Source: Pseudomonas sp. PDM05 (GTDB taxonomy: Bacteria > Pseudomonadota > Gammaproteobacteria > Pseudomonadales > Pseudomonadaceae). Taken from it: 64,000 nucleotides of DNA. This document shows positions 26,135-34,242 of this stretch, one piece after another. Position numbers and translations under genes: made by a program. The notes beneath the pieces are model-generated. The model ran no database searches. It saw only the letters and a list, made by a program, of their open reading frames with translations, and was not told the origin of the DNA. Each line of letters begins with the position of its first letter. The stretch's first letter is position 1. The DNA is taken from positions 1 to 64,000 of the forward strand of contig NZ_JACVAC010000003.1 of assembly GCF_014851685.1 (NCBI RefSeq). The letters are read 5' to 3'.

Positions 26135-27494
26135 ACCGCTGAAACTCGCCGTGGTCGGCCACACCAATGTCGGCAAAACCTCGCTGCTGCGCACCCTGAC
26201 CCGCGACGTGGGCTTCGGCGAAGTCTCCCACCGCCCCAGCACCACACGGCATGTCGAAGGTGCGCGCTTGTCGGTGGACGGCGAAGCCCTGCTGGAGTTG
26301 TACGACACCCCCGGCCTGGAAGACGCCATCGCCCTGCGCGACTACCTGGAGCGCCTGGACCGACCGGGTGAACGCCTCGACGGCCCGGCTCGGCTGGCGC
26401 GGTTCCTCGAAGGCAGCGAAGCGCGCCAGCGTTTCGAACAGGAAGCCAAGGTGCTGCGCCAACTGCTGGCCTCGGACGCCGGCCTGTACGTGATCGACGC
26501 CCGCGAGCCGGTGCTAGCCAAGTACCGCGACGAGCTGCAAGTGCTGGCCAGTTGCGGCAAGCCGTTACTGCCGGTGCTCAACTTTGTCAGCAGCAGCGAC
26601 CACCGCGAACCGGACTGGCGTGAAGCCCTCGCCCGCCTGGGCCTGCATGCACTGGTGCGGTTCGACAGCGTCGCACCACCGGAAGACGGCGAGCGCCGCC
26701 TGTACGAAAGCCTCGCCCTATTGCTGGAAAACGCCCGGCCGCAGTTGGAGCGCCTGATTCTTGACCAGCAGGCCCAGCGCCAGGCCCGTCAGCAAAGCGC
26801 GGCGCGGTTGATCGCCGAGCTGCTGATCGACTGTGCCGCGTGCCGTCGCAGCGTGGTCACCGAAGATGAGCCGCACGCCATCAACGAGCTGCGCAAGGCC
26901 GTGCGCCAGCGCGAACAGAAATGCGTGGAAGCGCTGCTCAAACTGTTCGGCTTTCGCCCGCAAGACGCCGCCGCCAGCGATTTGCCGCTGCTTGACGGGC
27001 GCTGGGGCGATGACCTGTTCAACCCGGAAACCCTCAAGCAACTCGGGGTGCGCGTCGGTGGCGGGATCGCCGCCGGGGCCGCCGCCGGGGCGGGTGTGGA
27101 TCTGCTGGTCGGCGGCCTGACCCTCGGCGCCGCCGCCCTGGCCGGGGCGATTGCCGGTGGTGCGCTGCAAACCGCGCGCAGCTACGGCAGCCGGCTGCTG
27201 GGCAAGATCAAAGGCCAACGCGAACTGACCGTGGACGACAGCGTGCTGCGCCTGCTCGCGCTGCGCCAACGTCAGTTGCTCAAGGCCCTGAACCTGCGTG
27301 GGCATGCGGCGATGCACAGCATCAAGGTCGATACGCCCCAGGACAAAAGCTGGCGCGAGGGCAAATTGCCGGACGCGCTGCACAAAGCCCGCGCCCATCC
27401 GCAATGGTCGTCGCTCAACCCCCACGCCAAACTCAGCCAGGCCGAACGCCAGGAGCAGGTCGAAGCACTCGCCCAGCGCCTCGACGAAACCTAA
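26127..27494 (+). CDS. DUF3482-type membrane-associated GTPase
   Basis: A 455-residue Era/dynamin-like GTPase. The N-terminal G domain has the P-loop GHTNVGKTS (11-19), switch I with RPSTTRHVEG and G3 DTPGLED. The expected G4 NKxD is replaced by NFVSSSDH, so base recognition must differ. The C-terminal half has a long Gly/Ala-rich hydrophobic stretch (VGGGIAAGAAAGAGVDLLVGG onward to about residue 350) that could enter the membrane, followed by basic helices. The gene overlaps the DUF2868 gene by eight bases, which suggests a two-component membrane machine of unknown role, for example in membrane remodelling. Convergent with the HD oxygenase gene, overlapping its stop by four bases. Confidence 0.8.
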   Translation: MTKPLKLAVVGHTNVGKTSLLRTLTRDVGFGEVSHRPSTTRHVEGARLSVDGEALLELYDTPGLEDAIALRDYLERLDRPGERLDGPARLARFLEGSEARQRFEQEAKVLRQLLASDAGLYVIDAREPVLAKYRDELQVLASCGKPLLPVLNFVSSSDHREPDWREALARLGLHALVRFDSVAPPEDGERRLYESLALLLENARPQLERLILDQQAQRQARQQSAARLIAELLIDCAACRRSVVTEDEPHAINELRKAVRQREQKCVEALLKLFGFRPQDAAASDLPLLDGRWGDDLFNPETLKQLGVRVGGGIAAGAAAGAGVDLLVGGLTLGAAALAGAIAGGALQTARSYGSRLLGKIKGQRELTVDDSVLRLLALRQRQLLKALNLRGHAAMHSIKVDTPQDKSWREGKLPDALHKARAHPQWSSLNPHAKLSQAERQEQVEALAQRLDET

Positions 27495-28045
27495 GCCGCC
27501 AACACCTGCCGCGCCTTGGCCTTGAGCACCTCAAGGTCGAGCAGCGGCACATGCATCTGCTTGGCCTGCTCGTCCCAATGACGCATGCGCAGGCTGACCG
27601 CGCAGAGCGGGTCCTGCTCAAAGGCCTGGGCTTCTTCGGCGGTCATCATCCCGCCCTGATAGCCCAGGGTGCGACGGCTGGCTGCGCTCAATCGGGCGTA
27701 GTAGTCCGGTTGGTTGAACGTCAGGTAGCGCTTGGCTTGCACGTGATATTCCACGAGCCTGGCCAAGCGTTCGCTGAACCCGGCGCGGCGCAGGTAATCC
27801 GCGCCCAGCCGTTCGTGGCTGACCACGCCGTAGCCGCCCATGTCCGCGCCGCCTTGGCCGCACAGATGCCCGATGTCGTGGAAAAACGCCGCCAGCACCA
27901 CTTCATCGTCAAACCCTTCCAACATGGCAAGCTGCGCGGCCTGGGACATGTGCTCGATCTGCGACACCGGCTCGCCGATGTAATCCGCCGCGCCGTGTCG
28001 CTCGTACAGGCCAAAGACCTCGGCAATCGCCTGTTCCGGGCTCAT
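27491..28045 (-). CDS. PhnZ-like HD-domain mixed-valent di-iron oxygenase
   Basis: Probable C-P-bond-cleaving oxygenase of 184 residues from phosphonate operons. In PhnZ such enzymes oxidatively split a 1-hydroxyphosphonate to a carboxylate and phosphate. All six metal ligands align with my memory of PhnZ: His32, His56, Asp57, His77, His101 and Asp158. Also present are the gating pair Tyr22 and Glu25, and substrate contacts His60, Lys105, Ser123 and Arg155. The ATG at 28045 shares one base with the stop of the FAD gene (TGATG), so the two are coupled. A reading frame extending upstream to 28225 lies inside that gene and is rejected. No PhnY-type hydroxylase is encoded nearby. Confidence 0.88.
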   Translation of the reverse strand: MSPEQAIAEVFGLYERHGAADYIGEPVSQIEHMSQAAQLAMLEGFDDEVVLAAFFHDIGHLCGQGGADMGGYGVVSHERLGADYLRRAGFSERLARLVEYHVQAKRYLTFNQPDYYARLSAASRRTLGYQGGMMTAEEAQAFEQDPLCAVSLRMRHWDEQAKQMHVPLLDLEVLKAKARQVLAA

Positions 28046-29178
28046 CACACACTCCCCCACAACGCGCTGATATTGCGCTCGGCCAGCGCCGGCCCGACGC
28101 TCATGCCCACGCCGGTGTGCATCAACGCTGCGCTCACCCCCGGTGCCGCCCGCAGGAACGAGAACGGCCCCGGCCCCCGTGCCCCGTATACGCCCTGCCA
28201 GCGCTCCAGCACCTGGAGCCTGCAACCCAGGGTCTGCTCGGCCAGTTCGATCATCCAGTCGTCGACCTGCTCGGCGTTGAACGGCGAGGCATCGCTGCCG
28301 TAGGCATGGGAGTCGCCGATGATCAGCTCGCCATAGGGTGTCGGGCTGATCAGCAGGTGGATGCCGTGCTCGTGCAGGTGCGGCACATCGCGCAGGATCT
28401 GCGCCCGCACCGTCGCCGCCTCGGGCAGGTCAGCGAAGGCGCCGTAGTGCACGCAACTGAGGCCGGTGAGCAAGGCGTGTTGCAGGTTGAGATTGACCGC
28501 TGGCCGTGCGCGCAGCATTTGCAGGCGACAGATACTTGGGTTGAGTTCGGCCATCGCGTCGGCCAGCAGGGTTTGGTAGTCGTGACCGGAGCAGACGATG
28601 ATCTGCTCGCCGCGAAAGCTGCCCACCGTACTGTGCAGCAGGCCCGGTTCCACATCGCGTACCAGGGTGGAGAAATGAAACTCCACGTTCAATTCGTCGC
28701 GAAGGTAGTTGATCAACGCCGGGAGCGCTTCGCGCGAATACAGTTGCTGGTCGTCCTTGCCGTGCAACGCGGCACGGTGATGGCGGAACTGGCCGCCATA
28801 CAAATCCTTCATCGCTGCGCCTTGCAGCAATTCGACGTGGTAGCCGTGTTCCTTGGCGCGGCCGGCGCAAAAGGCTTCGAGCAGATGCTCTTCGGCTTCG
28901 TTGCGGGCGAACAGGTAGGCGCCGTTGCGCTTGAGCTGCAGGCCGGCGGCCTGGGCCCAGTGGCCCCAGATGTCACGGCTTTGCCGCGCCAGGTCGAGCA
29001 TCGTGCCTGGCGGCTGGCCGGTGACCAGGGCCTGGCCGAAGTTGCGTACCGAGGCGCCCAGGGGCGTGGCGCTGCGTTCGAAGACCTTGACCTTGAGGCC
29101 GCGCTGGGCGGCGGCGAAGGCGTGGGACAGGCCGAGGATGCCGGCGCCGACAATTAAAAGGTCGGTGGGGTGTGTCAT
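28045..29178 (-). CDS. FAD-dependent oxidoreductase of phosphonate catabolism (TIGR03364 type)
   Basis: D-amino-acid-oxidase-fold flavoenzyme of 377 residues found beside phosphonate genes. The N-terminus has the dinucleotide-binding LIVGAGILGLSHAFAAAQRG and FERSATPLGAS, followed by the substrate domain. I recall related enzymes that act on N-methylated aminoethylphosphonate, giving the amine or phosphonoacetaldehyde, so this is a candidate amine oxidase/dealkylase for an imported aminophosphonate. The start is the ATG at 29178, not the in-frame extension to 29229 that enters a REPIN. It is the first of two coupled genes, with the HD oxygenase second. Confidence 0.85.
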   Translation of the reverse strand: MTHPTDLLIVGAGILGLSHAFAAAQRGLKVKVFERSATPLGASVRNFGQALVTGQPPGTMLDLARQSRDIWGHWAQAAGLQLKRNGAYLFARNEAEEHLLEAFCAGRAKEHGYHVELLQGAAMKDLYGGQFRHHRAALHGKDDQQLYSREALPALINYLRDELNVEFHFSTLVRDVEPGLLHSTVGSFRGEQIIVCSGHDYQTLLADAMAELNPSICRLQMLRARPAVNLNLQHALLTGLSCVHYGAFADLPEAATVRAQILRDVPHLHEHGIHLLISPTPYGELIIGDSHAYGSDASPFNAEQVDDWMIELAEQTLGCRLQVLERWQGVYGARGPGPFSFLRAAPGVSAALMHTGVGMSVGPALAERNISALWGSV

Positions 29179-29206
29179 GGAATGATGTCCTGAATTCAAG
29201 GCCGCC

Positions 29207-29278
29207 TTCGCGAGCAAGCCCGCTCTCACATTTGAATGTGTTCACAAATCAAAATGTGGGAGCGGGCTTGCTCGCGAA
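29207..29278. repeat. REPIN (inverted REP pair)
   Basis: TTCGCGAGCAAGCCCGCTCTCACA faces TGTGGGAGCGGGCTTGCTCGCGAA. One base of the left arm differs. It separates the binding-protein gene from the FAD gene, so mRNA across the phosphonate cluster would contain this hairpin. Confidence 0.9.
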
Positions 29279-29303
29279 GAGGCCAGTAGCTCTGACGAAA
29301 ACC

Positions 29304-30326
29304 TTACTGACCGGCGACCTTCTCCGACTTCCCGTCATAGCGCTTGCGCCATTCGGTGAGGATGCTGTCGCGGTTCTTCGACGCCCAGGCAAAGTCGTTC
29401 TTGATCAGCCGTTGCTCATAATCGGCCGGCAATTCGGTCTGCGGCTTGGCAATCCCCGGCTGGGCGAGCACGGCGAAGTTGTCCTTGTACAGCGCCATCG
29501 CCGCCGGGCTGGCGGAAAAGTCGGCGAGTTTTTTCGCCGCGTCGGCGTGGGCCGTGCCCTTCATCACGGCCGTCGCTTCAATGTCCCAACCCAGGCCTTC
29601 TTTCGGCAGGATGATGTCCAGCGGCGCGCCCTGGCGCTTCAACTGCACGGCCGGGTATTCAAAGGAAATCCCGATCGGGAATTCACCAGACGCCGCCAGC
29701 TTGCACGGCTTGGAGCCCGAGTGAACGTACTGGCCGATGTTCTGGTGCAGGTCGTCCATGTACTGCCAGCCCTGCTTCTCGCCATAGGTCTGCAACCACG
29801 CGCTCACATCCAGGAAACCGGTGCCGGACGAGGCCGGGTTGGGCATCACGATCTTGCCCTTGTACTCAGGCTTGGTCAGGTCTTGCCAGCTCACCGGCTT
29901 GCTCAGGCCCTGCTTTTCGGCTTCAACGGTATTGAAGCAGATGGTCGCGGCCCACACGTCCATGCCGACCCAGGCCGGGGGGTTGGCAGGGTCACGGTAG
30001 TTTTTGCCGATTTTGTCCAGGTCCTTGGGGGCGTAGTTATCCAGCATGCCTTGCTGATCGAGGATCGCCAGGCTCGACGCGGCCAGGCCCCAGACCGCGT
30101 CGGCTTGCGGGCGGTCTTTCTCGGCCAGCAGCTTGGCGGTGATGATGCCGGTGGAGTCGCGCACCCACTTGATTTCGATGTCCGGGTTGGCCTTTTCGAA
30201 GGCTTGCTTATAGGTCTTCAACTGCTCGGCTTCGAGGGCCGTGTACACCGTAAGGTCGGTCTTGGCGAAGGCATTCAGGCTGAATGCAGACAGTACGGCA
30301 GCGACCAGTGCCAGGGGTTTGAACAT
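29304..30326 (-). CDS. ABC-importer periplasmic binding protein, probable 2-aminoethylphosphonate
   Basis: Periplasmic receptor of 340 residues with a signal peptide ending LNAFAK (cleavage about residue 21). The mature protein starts DLTVYTALEAEQL, the opening of iron- and phosphonate-type extracellular binding proteins, and contains VRDSTGIITAKLLAEK and NPASSGTGFLDVSAW, which contact the anion in relatives. It follows the permease gene by 19 bases and has GGAGGTG before its ATG. A complete ATPase-permease-receptor set next to PhnZ-like and FAD genes points to aminoethylphosphonate or a close analogue as ligand; the ligand itself is inferred. Confidence 0.85.
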   Translation of the reverse strand: MFKPLALVAAVLSAFSLNAFAKTDLTVYTALEAEQLKTYKQAFEKANPDIEIKWVRDSTGIITAKLLAEKDRPQADAVWGLAASSLAILDQQGMLDNYAPKDLDKIGKNYRDPANPPAWVGMDVWAATICFNTVEAEKQGLSKPVSWQDLTKPEYKGKIVMPNPASSGTGFLDVSAWLQTYGEKQGWQYMDDLHQNIGQYVHSGSKPCKLAASGEFPIGISFEYPAVQLKRQGAPLDIILPKEGLGWDIEATAVMKGTAHADAAKKLADFSASPAAMALYKDNFAVLAQPGIAKPQTELPADYEQRLIKNDFAWASKNRDSILTEWRKRYDGKSEKVAGQ

Positions 30327-30345
30327 GGAACACCTCCTATCGGGA

Positions 30346-32058
30346 TTATTGGCCCGGCGCGCTCTGGCGCCAGGCTTGGGAGCGACGCAACGCGCCGCGT
30401 GAGGCCCACGCCAGCAACAGCGAGACGCCGGCCGAGGTGAACAGGATCAAGGTCGACATGGCCGCCGCGCCGCCCACGTTGCCGGCATCGTCCATGTTCA
30501 ACACGGCGACGGCGGCGAGGATGGTGTCGGGGCTGTAGAGGAAAATCGCGGCGGATACGGTGGTCATCGCCGATACAAACAGGTAGCGCACGATGTCCAG
30601 CAACGCCGGCAGGCAGATCGGCACGGTGACTTTCAGGTAATGGCGATACAGCGGCGCCTTGAGGGACAGCGCGGCGGCTTCGAACTCGGCGTCCAGCTGG
30701 CGCAACGCCGTGGTGGCGGTCATCTGCGCGGTGGTCAAATAATGCGCAATGGTGCACACCACCAGCAGGGTCATGGTTCCGTAGAACACATGCAGCGGGT
30801 TGCCGTTGAGGTTGAAAAAGAACACGTAGCCCAGACCCAGCACCAACCCCGGCACGGCCATCGGCACAAAGCTGAGCAGGCGCAGCGCGAGGTTGAGGCC
30901 CTTCTGGCCCTTGGTCTTTTCCATCAGGTAGGCGCCGGTGAAGATCAGCACGCTGCCGATCAACGCGGTGCACAAGGCCAGGGTCAGGCTGTTGCGGTAG
31001 GCCAGCCAGCCGCCGCCGGCAGTGTCTTCGAACTGGTAGTGGTTCAGCGACAGCGACAGGTTGTACGGCCAGAATTTCACCAGCGAGGAGTACACCGCCA
31101 TGCCGAACACCAGCAGCAAAACGGCGCAGATCAGTAGGACGATGGCCAGGTAGCAGCCGTCCCTTGAACGCGATGGCAGCGGTTGGAACACTTGGGCGCG
31201 GCCGCTCATGGAGTCGCCATGACGGCGGCGCAACCACGCATCCACGCCGAAGCTGAACAGCGCCGGCAACAGCAACACCATGCCGATCAACGCGCCGCGA
31301 CCGAACTGTTGCTGGCCGACCACCGCCTTGTACGCCTCCAGCGCCAGCACTTGATAATCGCCGCCGACCACCACGGGCACGCCGAAGTCGGTGATGGTCA
31401 AGGTAAACACCAGACAGAATGCCGCGAATACCGCCTGGCGCGTGGCCGGCCAGGTGATGCTGCGAAACGCCCGGGCCGGGCTCGCCCCCATGCTGGAGGC
31501 CGCGTCGAACAGGCGCGCATCCGCCAGGGACAGCGCCGACAGCAGGATCATCAAGGCGTGTGGGAAGGTGTAGATCACTTCACCCAGAACGATGCCCCAG
31601 AAACCGTAGATATTCTCCGAGAGCAAGCCGCGCAACATACCCTGGTTGCCGAATAGATAAACCAGCGCAATCCCCGGCAGCATCGACGGTGCCATCAACG
31701 GCAGCAGGGACAGGCCGCGCCAGATCGCCTTGGCGGGAATCAGCGTGCGTTGCAGGGCGTAGGCAAACAGGTAGGCCAGCGGTACGACGATGGCCGCGAC
31801 GCTGAGGGAAACTTTCAGACTGTTGCCGAGCAACCAGTGGAAGTTGGCGCTGCTGATCAGTGCTTTAGCCGCGACCAGACCGCCGCCCTGCCCCGCTTCG
31901 TTGCTGAAACCACGCCAGAAGATCGCCAGCAACGGCAGCAACACGGCGACGCCCAGCAAGCACAGCCAGAGCAGTTTGCCGCCGACTACAAACAGGCGGT
32001 CGCCCAGTTCCGCACGGGAAGCCTGGCGCACGGCGGGCAAGGTCATGACAACAGCCAT
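30346..32058 (-). CDS. Double-length ABC-importer permease for aminoethylphosphonate
   Basis: Inner-membrane permease of 570 residues containing two fused binding-protein-dependent transport domains, the FbpB-like architecture: twelve or so membrane segments and two EAA-type coupling loops, visible as DAASSMGASPARAFRSITWP and EAAALSLKAPLYRHYLKVTVP. The ATG at 32058 starts one base after the ATPase stop codon, so translation is coupled. An in-frame ATG at 32046 is possible. It supplies the pore of the importer with the upstream ATPase and downstream binding protein. Confidence 0.9.
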   Translation of the reverse strand: MAVVMTLPAVRQASRAELGDRLFVVGGKLLWLCLLGVAVLLPLLAIFWRGFSNEAGQGGGLVAAKALISSANFHWLLGNSLKVSLSVAAIVVPLAYLFAYALQRTLIPAKAIWRGLSLLPLMAPSMLPGIALVYLFGNQGMLRGLLSENIYGFWGIVLGEVIYTFPHALMILLSALSLADARLFDAASSMGASPARAFRSITWPATRQAVFAAFCLVFTLTITDFGVPVVVGGDYQVLALEAYKAVVGQQQFGRGALIGMVLLLPALFSFGVDAWLRRRHGDSMSGRAQVFQPLPSRSRDGCYLAIVLLICAVLLLVFGMAVYSSLVKFWPYNLSLSLNHYQFEDTAGGGWLAYRNSLTLALCTALIGSVLIFTGAYLMEKTKGQKGLNLALRLLSFVPMAVPGLVLGLGYVFFFNLNGNPLHVFYGTMTLLVVCTIAHYLTTAQMTATTALRQLDAEFEAAALSLKAPLYRHYLKVTVPICLPALLDIVRYLFVSAMTTVSAAIFLYSPDTILAAVAVLNMDDAGNVGGAAAMSTLILFTSAGVSLLLAWASRGALRRSQAWRQSAPGQ

Positions 32059-32059
32059 C

Positions 32060-33124
32060 TCAGGCAAACACCTGCAGGCTGCGCGGCGGCAAGGCCACCC
32101 AGATGTCCTGGGCGCCCAGGCGCGGCATGGCTTCCGGGGCCAGTTCGGCGAGCAGCGCATGGCCGGGTAACTGCTCAAGCTCAAAGCTCATGCGGCAGCG
32201 GTTGCCGAGGAACGTGACCTCGCGGACCTTGGCCGGGAACAGGTTTTCTTCATGCACCGGCGGGTTGACGCTGATGGCTTCCGGGCGGCAGAACAGGCGG
32301 CCGGACTTGGCCACGCCGGCATCATCGGCCAAGCGCATGTTCATCCCGCCGACCTGGGCGTGGCTGGCGCTGTTGCGGCTGAATGGCAACCAATTGCCCT
32401 GGCCGACAAATTCCGCCACGAACGACGTGGCCGGGCGGTCGTAGATTTCCTGGGGCGTGGCGTACTGCTCGACCTTGCCGTTGTTCATCACGGCGATGCG
32501 GTCGGCCATCAGCATGGCCTCGTCCTGGTTGTGGGTGACCATCAGCGTGGTGATGCCCAGGCGCCGTTGCAGTTGGCGCAGTTCGGTGCACAGATGCTCG
32601 CGCACACGGGCGTCGAGGGCGGACATCGGTTCATCCAGCAGCAATAACGACGGCGCAGGCGCCAGTGCCCGGGCTAGAGCCACGCGTTGTTGCTGGCCGC
32701 CGGAGAGTTGGCCGGGGTATTTCTTTTCACTGCCGACCAGGCCGACCAGTTCCAACATCTGAGCGACACGCTTGCGCACTTCATCGCGGCCGCTGCCGGT
32801 GAGGCCGTAGCCGATGTTCGCTTCGACGGTCAGGTTGGGAAACAGGGCGTAGGACTGGAACAGAATGCCGTAGTCCCGCGCCTGGGGTGGCAGCAGGGAA
32901 ACGTCGCGGTTGCCCAGGTAAAGTTCGCCGCTGTCCTGGCGCTCGAGCCCGGCGATGCAGCGCAGCAAGGTGGTCTTGCCACAGCCGGACGGGCCCAACA
33001 GGCACACCAACTCACCGGCGGCGACGTCCAGGGATACGTTATCGAGCGCAGTGAAGGCGCCGAAGCGTTTCTGGATATTGCGCACCTTCATCGGCGCGCC
33101 GGGTTGGCTCAGGGCAGTGTTCAT
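32060..33124 (-). CDS. ABC-importer ATP-binding protein for aminoethylphosphonate
   Basis: Cytoplasmic ATPase of 354 residues. Walker A is GPSGCGKTT, the signature is LSGGQQQR, Walker B is LLLLDEPMSALD, and the switch His is in MVTHNQDEA. A C-terminal TOBE-type domain (about 250-354) is present, as in PotA/FbpC-type ATPases. The ATG at 33124 has GAGGTG five bases upstream; that ribosome-binding site falls in the 3' arm of a seven-base hairpin (33133-33151). First gene of the ATPase-permease-receptor operon. The regulator is probably the LysR gene just upstream on the same strand. Confidence 0.92.
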   Translation of the reverse strand: MNTALSQPGAPMKVRNIQKRFGAFTALDNVSLDVAAGELVCLLGPSGCGKTTLLRCIAGLERQDSGELYLGNRDVSLLPPQARDYGILFQSYALFPNLTVEANIGYGLTGSGRDEVRKRVAQMLELVGLVGSEKKYPGQLSGGQQQRVALARALAPAPSLLLLDEPMSALDARVREHLCTELRQLQRRLGITTLMVTHNQDEAMLMADRIAVMNNGKVEQYATPQEIYDRPATSFVAEFVGQGNWLPFSRNSASHAQVGGMNMRLADDAGVAKSGRLFCRPEAISVNPPVHEENLFPAKVREVTFLGNRCRMSFELEQLPGHALLAELAPEAMPRLGAQDIWVALPPRSLQVFA

Positions 33125-33132
33125 GCGTGGCA

Positions 33133-33151
33133 CCTCATCAAACGGATGAGG
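33133..33151 (-). promoter_or_regulatory. Hairpin covering the ribosome-binding site of the importer ATPase
   Basis: In the transcript, CCTCATC - CGTTT - GATGAGG forms a perfect seven-base stem. The GAGG of the presumed Shine-Dalgarno (GAGGTG, five bases before the ATG at 33124) lies in its 3' arm. Such a fold could limit translation of the importer. Seen: stem and overlap. Inferred: regulation. Confidence 0.45.
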
Positions 33152-33263
33152 GTCATGCTAGGTAGGCAATGCGTCGCGCGTGTGGCAGGAAGGCAAAAGG
33201 TGGTGATAGTGGTATTGGTGGATTTGGGTAGGGGTCAAAGAGGTGTGGTGCCTGTACTGCCGC

Positions 33264-33337
33264 TTTTGCGGGCAAGCCTGCTCCCACACTTGATCGGGTT
33301 CACACGGTCAAAATGTGGGAGCGGGCTTGCCCGCGAA
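33264..33337. repeat. REPIN (inverted REP pair)
   Basis: TTTTGCGGGCAAGCCTGCTCCCACA faces TGTGGGAGCGGGCTTGCCCGCGAA across a loop with the short palindrome GATCGGGTTCACACGGTC also seen at 21221-21293. It lies between the LysR stop and the importer operon. Confidence 0.85.
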
Positions 33338-33362
33338 GAGGCCCTCAAGACCACCATAGAAC

Positions 33363-34226
33363 TCAGAGGGGCGACATTTCCTGCGCCAACCCCAGAAACG
33401 CCGCTGGCAACCGTGCGTTTTTTCTTTCCTTGAGGCAGTACAAATACTCCGGAATCTGCGGCGCATGCTCGATGGTCAGCACCCGCAGTTGCGGGTCATG
33501 GGGCACTTCCTGGCGCGCAATGATGCTGATGCCAATATTGCGCAACACCGCCTCGCGGATCGACTCGCGACTGCCGATTTCCAGCAGCGGCCCGTAGCTC
33601 ACGCTAGCGCCCTGCAACATCTCTTCCGTCAGCCGCCGTGTGGTCGAGCCCGCTTCACGCATCAACAAGGTATGCCCGGCCAGGGCACTGAGGGGCACAT
33701 GGTCGAGCTTGGCCAGGGGATGGTCGCGATGCACCGCCAGCACCAGCGGGTCGGTGCCCAATACCCGGCGGATCAGGCGTGGGTCTTCCACCAACTGCGA
33801 GGACGCGGCGACATCGACGCGGTAATCGTCCAGCGCTTCGAGCACCTGTTGGGAGTTGCCGATTTCCACCGACACGTCCACCTGCGGCAGGCGTTCGCGG
33901 AAGGCTTTGACCAGATCGAGGATGTAATACGGCGCCGTCGCGGCAATCCGCAATGCGCCCTGGACCTGGCCGTTGTTGCGCAGGAAAAACTCGATGTCCG
34001 CTTCTTGCTGCAACAGCGCCTTGACCATCGGCAGCAGCCGCGCGCCTTCATCGCTGACGGTCAGACGCCGGCCGCCACGGTAGAACAGCTCAACACCGTA
34101 TTGGCTTTCGAGGTTGCGAATCTGGGTGGTGACCGTGGGCTGGCTCAGGCCGAGTTTTTTCGCCGCCTGGGTAATGCTGCCCAGGCGCGCGACCATGTAA
34201 AAAGCCTTCAACTCGGCACTCAGCAC
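33363..34226 (-). CDS. LysR-family regulator of phosphonate catabolism
   Basis: DNA-binding regulator of 287 residues. The N-terminal helix-turn-helix ARLGSITQAAKKLGLSQPTVTTQI is canonical LysR; the effector domain (about 90-287) follows. It heads the phosphonate import/cleavage genes and fits the aminoethylphosphonate-associated LysR group in size and place. I start it at the GTG at 34226 (GAGGG four bases upstream), because longer starts run back into the cadA coding region and encode a non-conserved Cys-rich tail; this start gives the standard family length. The cadA stop lies 16 bases upstream, so some read-through from cadA is possible. The effector molecule is inferred. Confidence 0.82.
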   Translation of the reverse strand: MLSAELKAFYMVARLGSITQAAKKLGLSQPTVTTQIRNLESQYGVELFYRGGRRLTVSDEGARLLPMVKALLQQEADIEFFLRNNGQVQGALRIAATAPYYILDLVKAFRERLPQVDVSVEIGNSQQVLEALDDYRVDVAASSQLVEDPRLIRRVLGTDPLVLAVHRDHPLAKLDHVPLSALAGHTLLMREAGSTTRRLTEEMLQGASVSYGPLLEIGSRESIREAVLRNIGISIIARQEVPHDPQLRVLTIEHAPQIPEYLYCLKERKNARLPAAFLGLAQEMSPL

Positions 34227-34242
34227 GCCACCCTCACATCCA

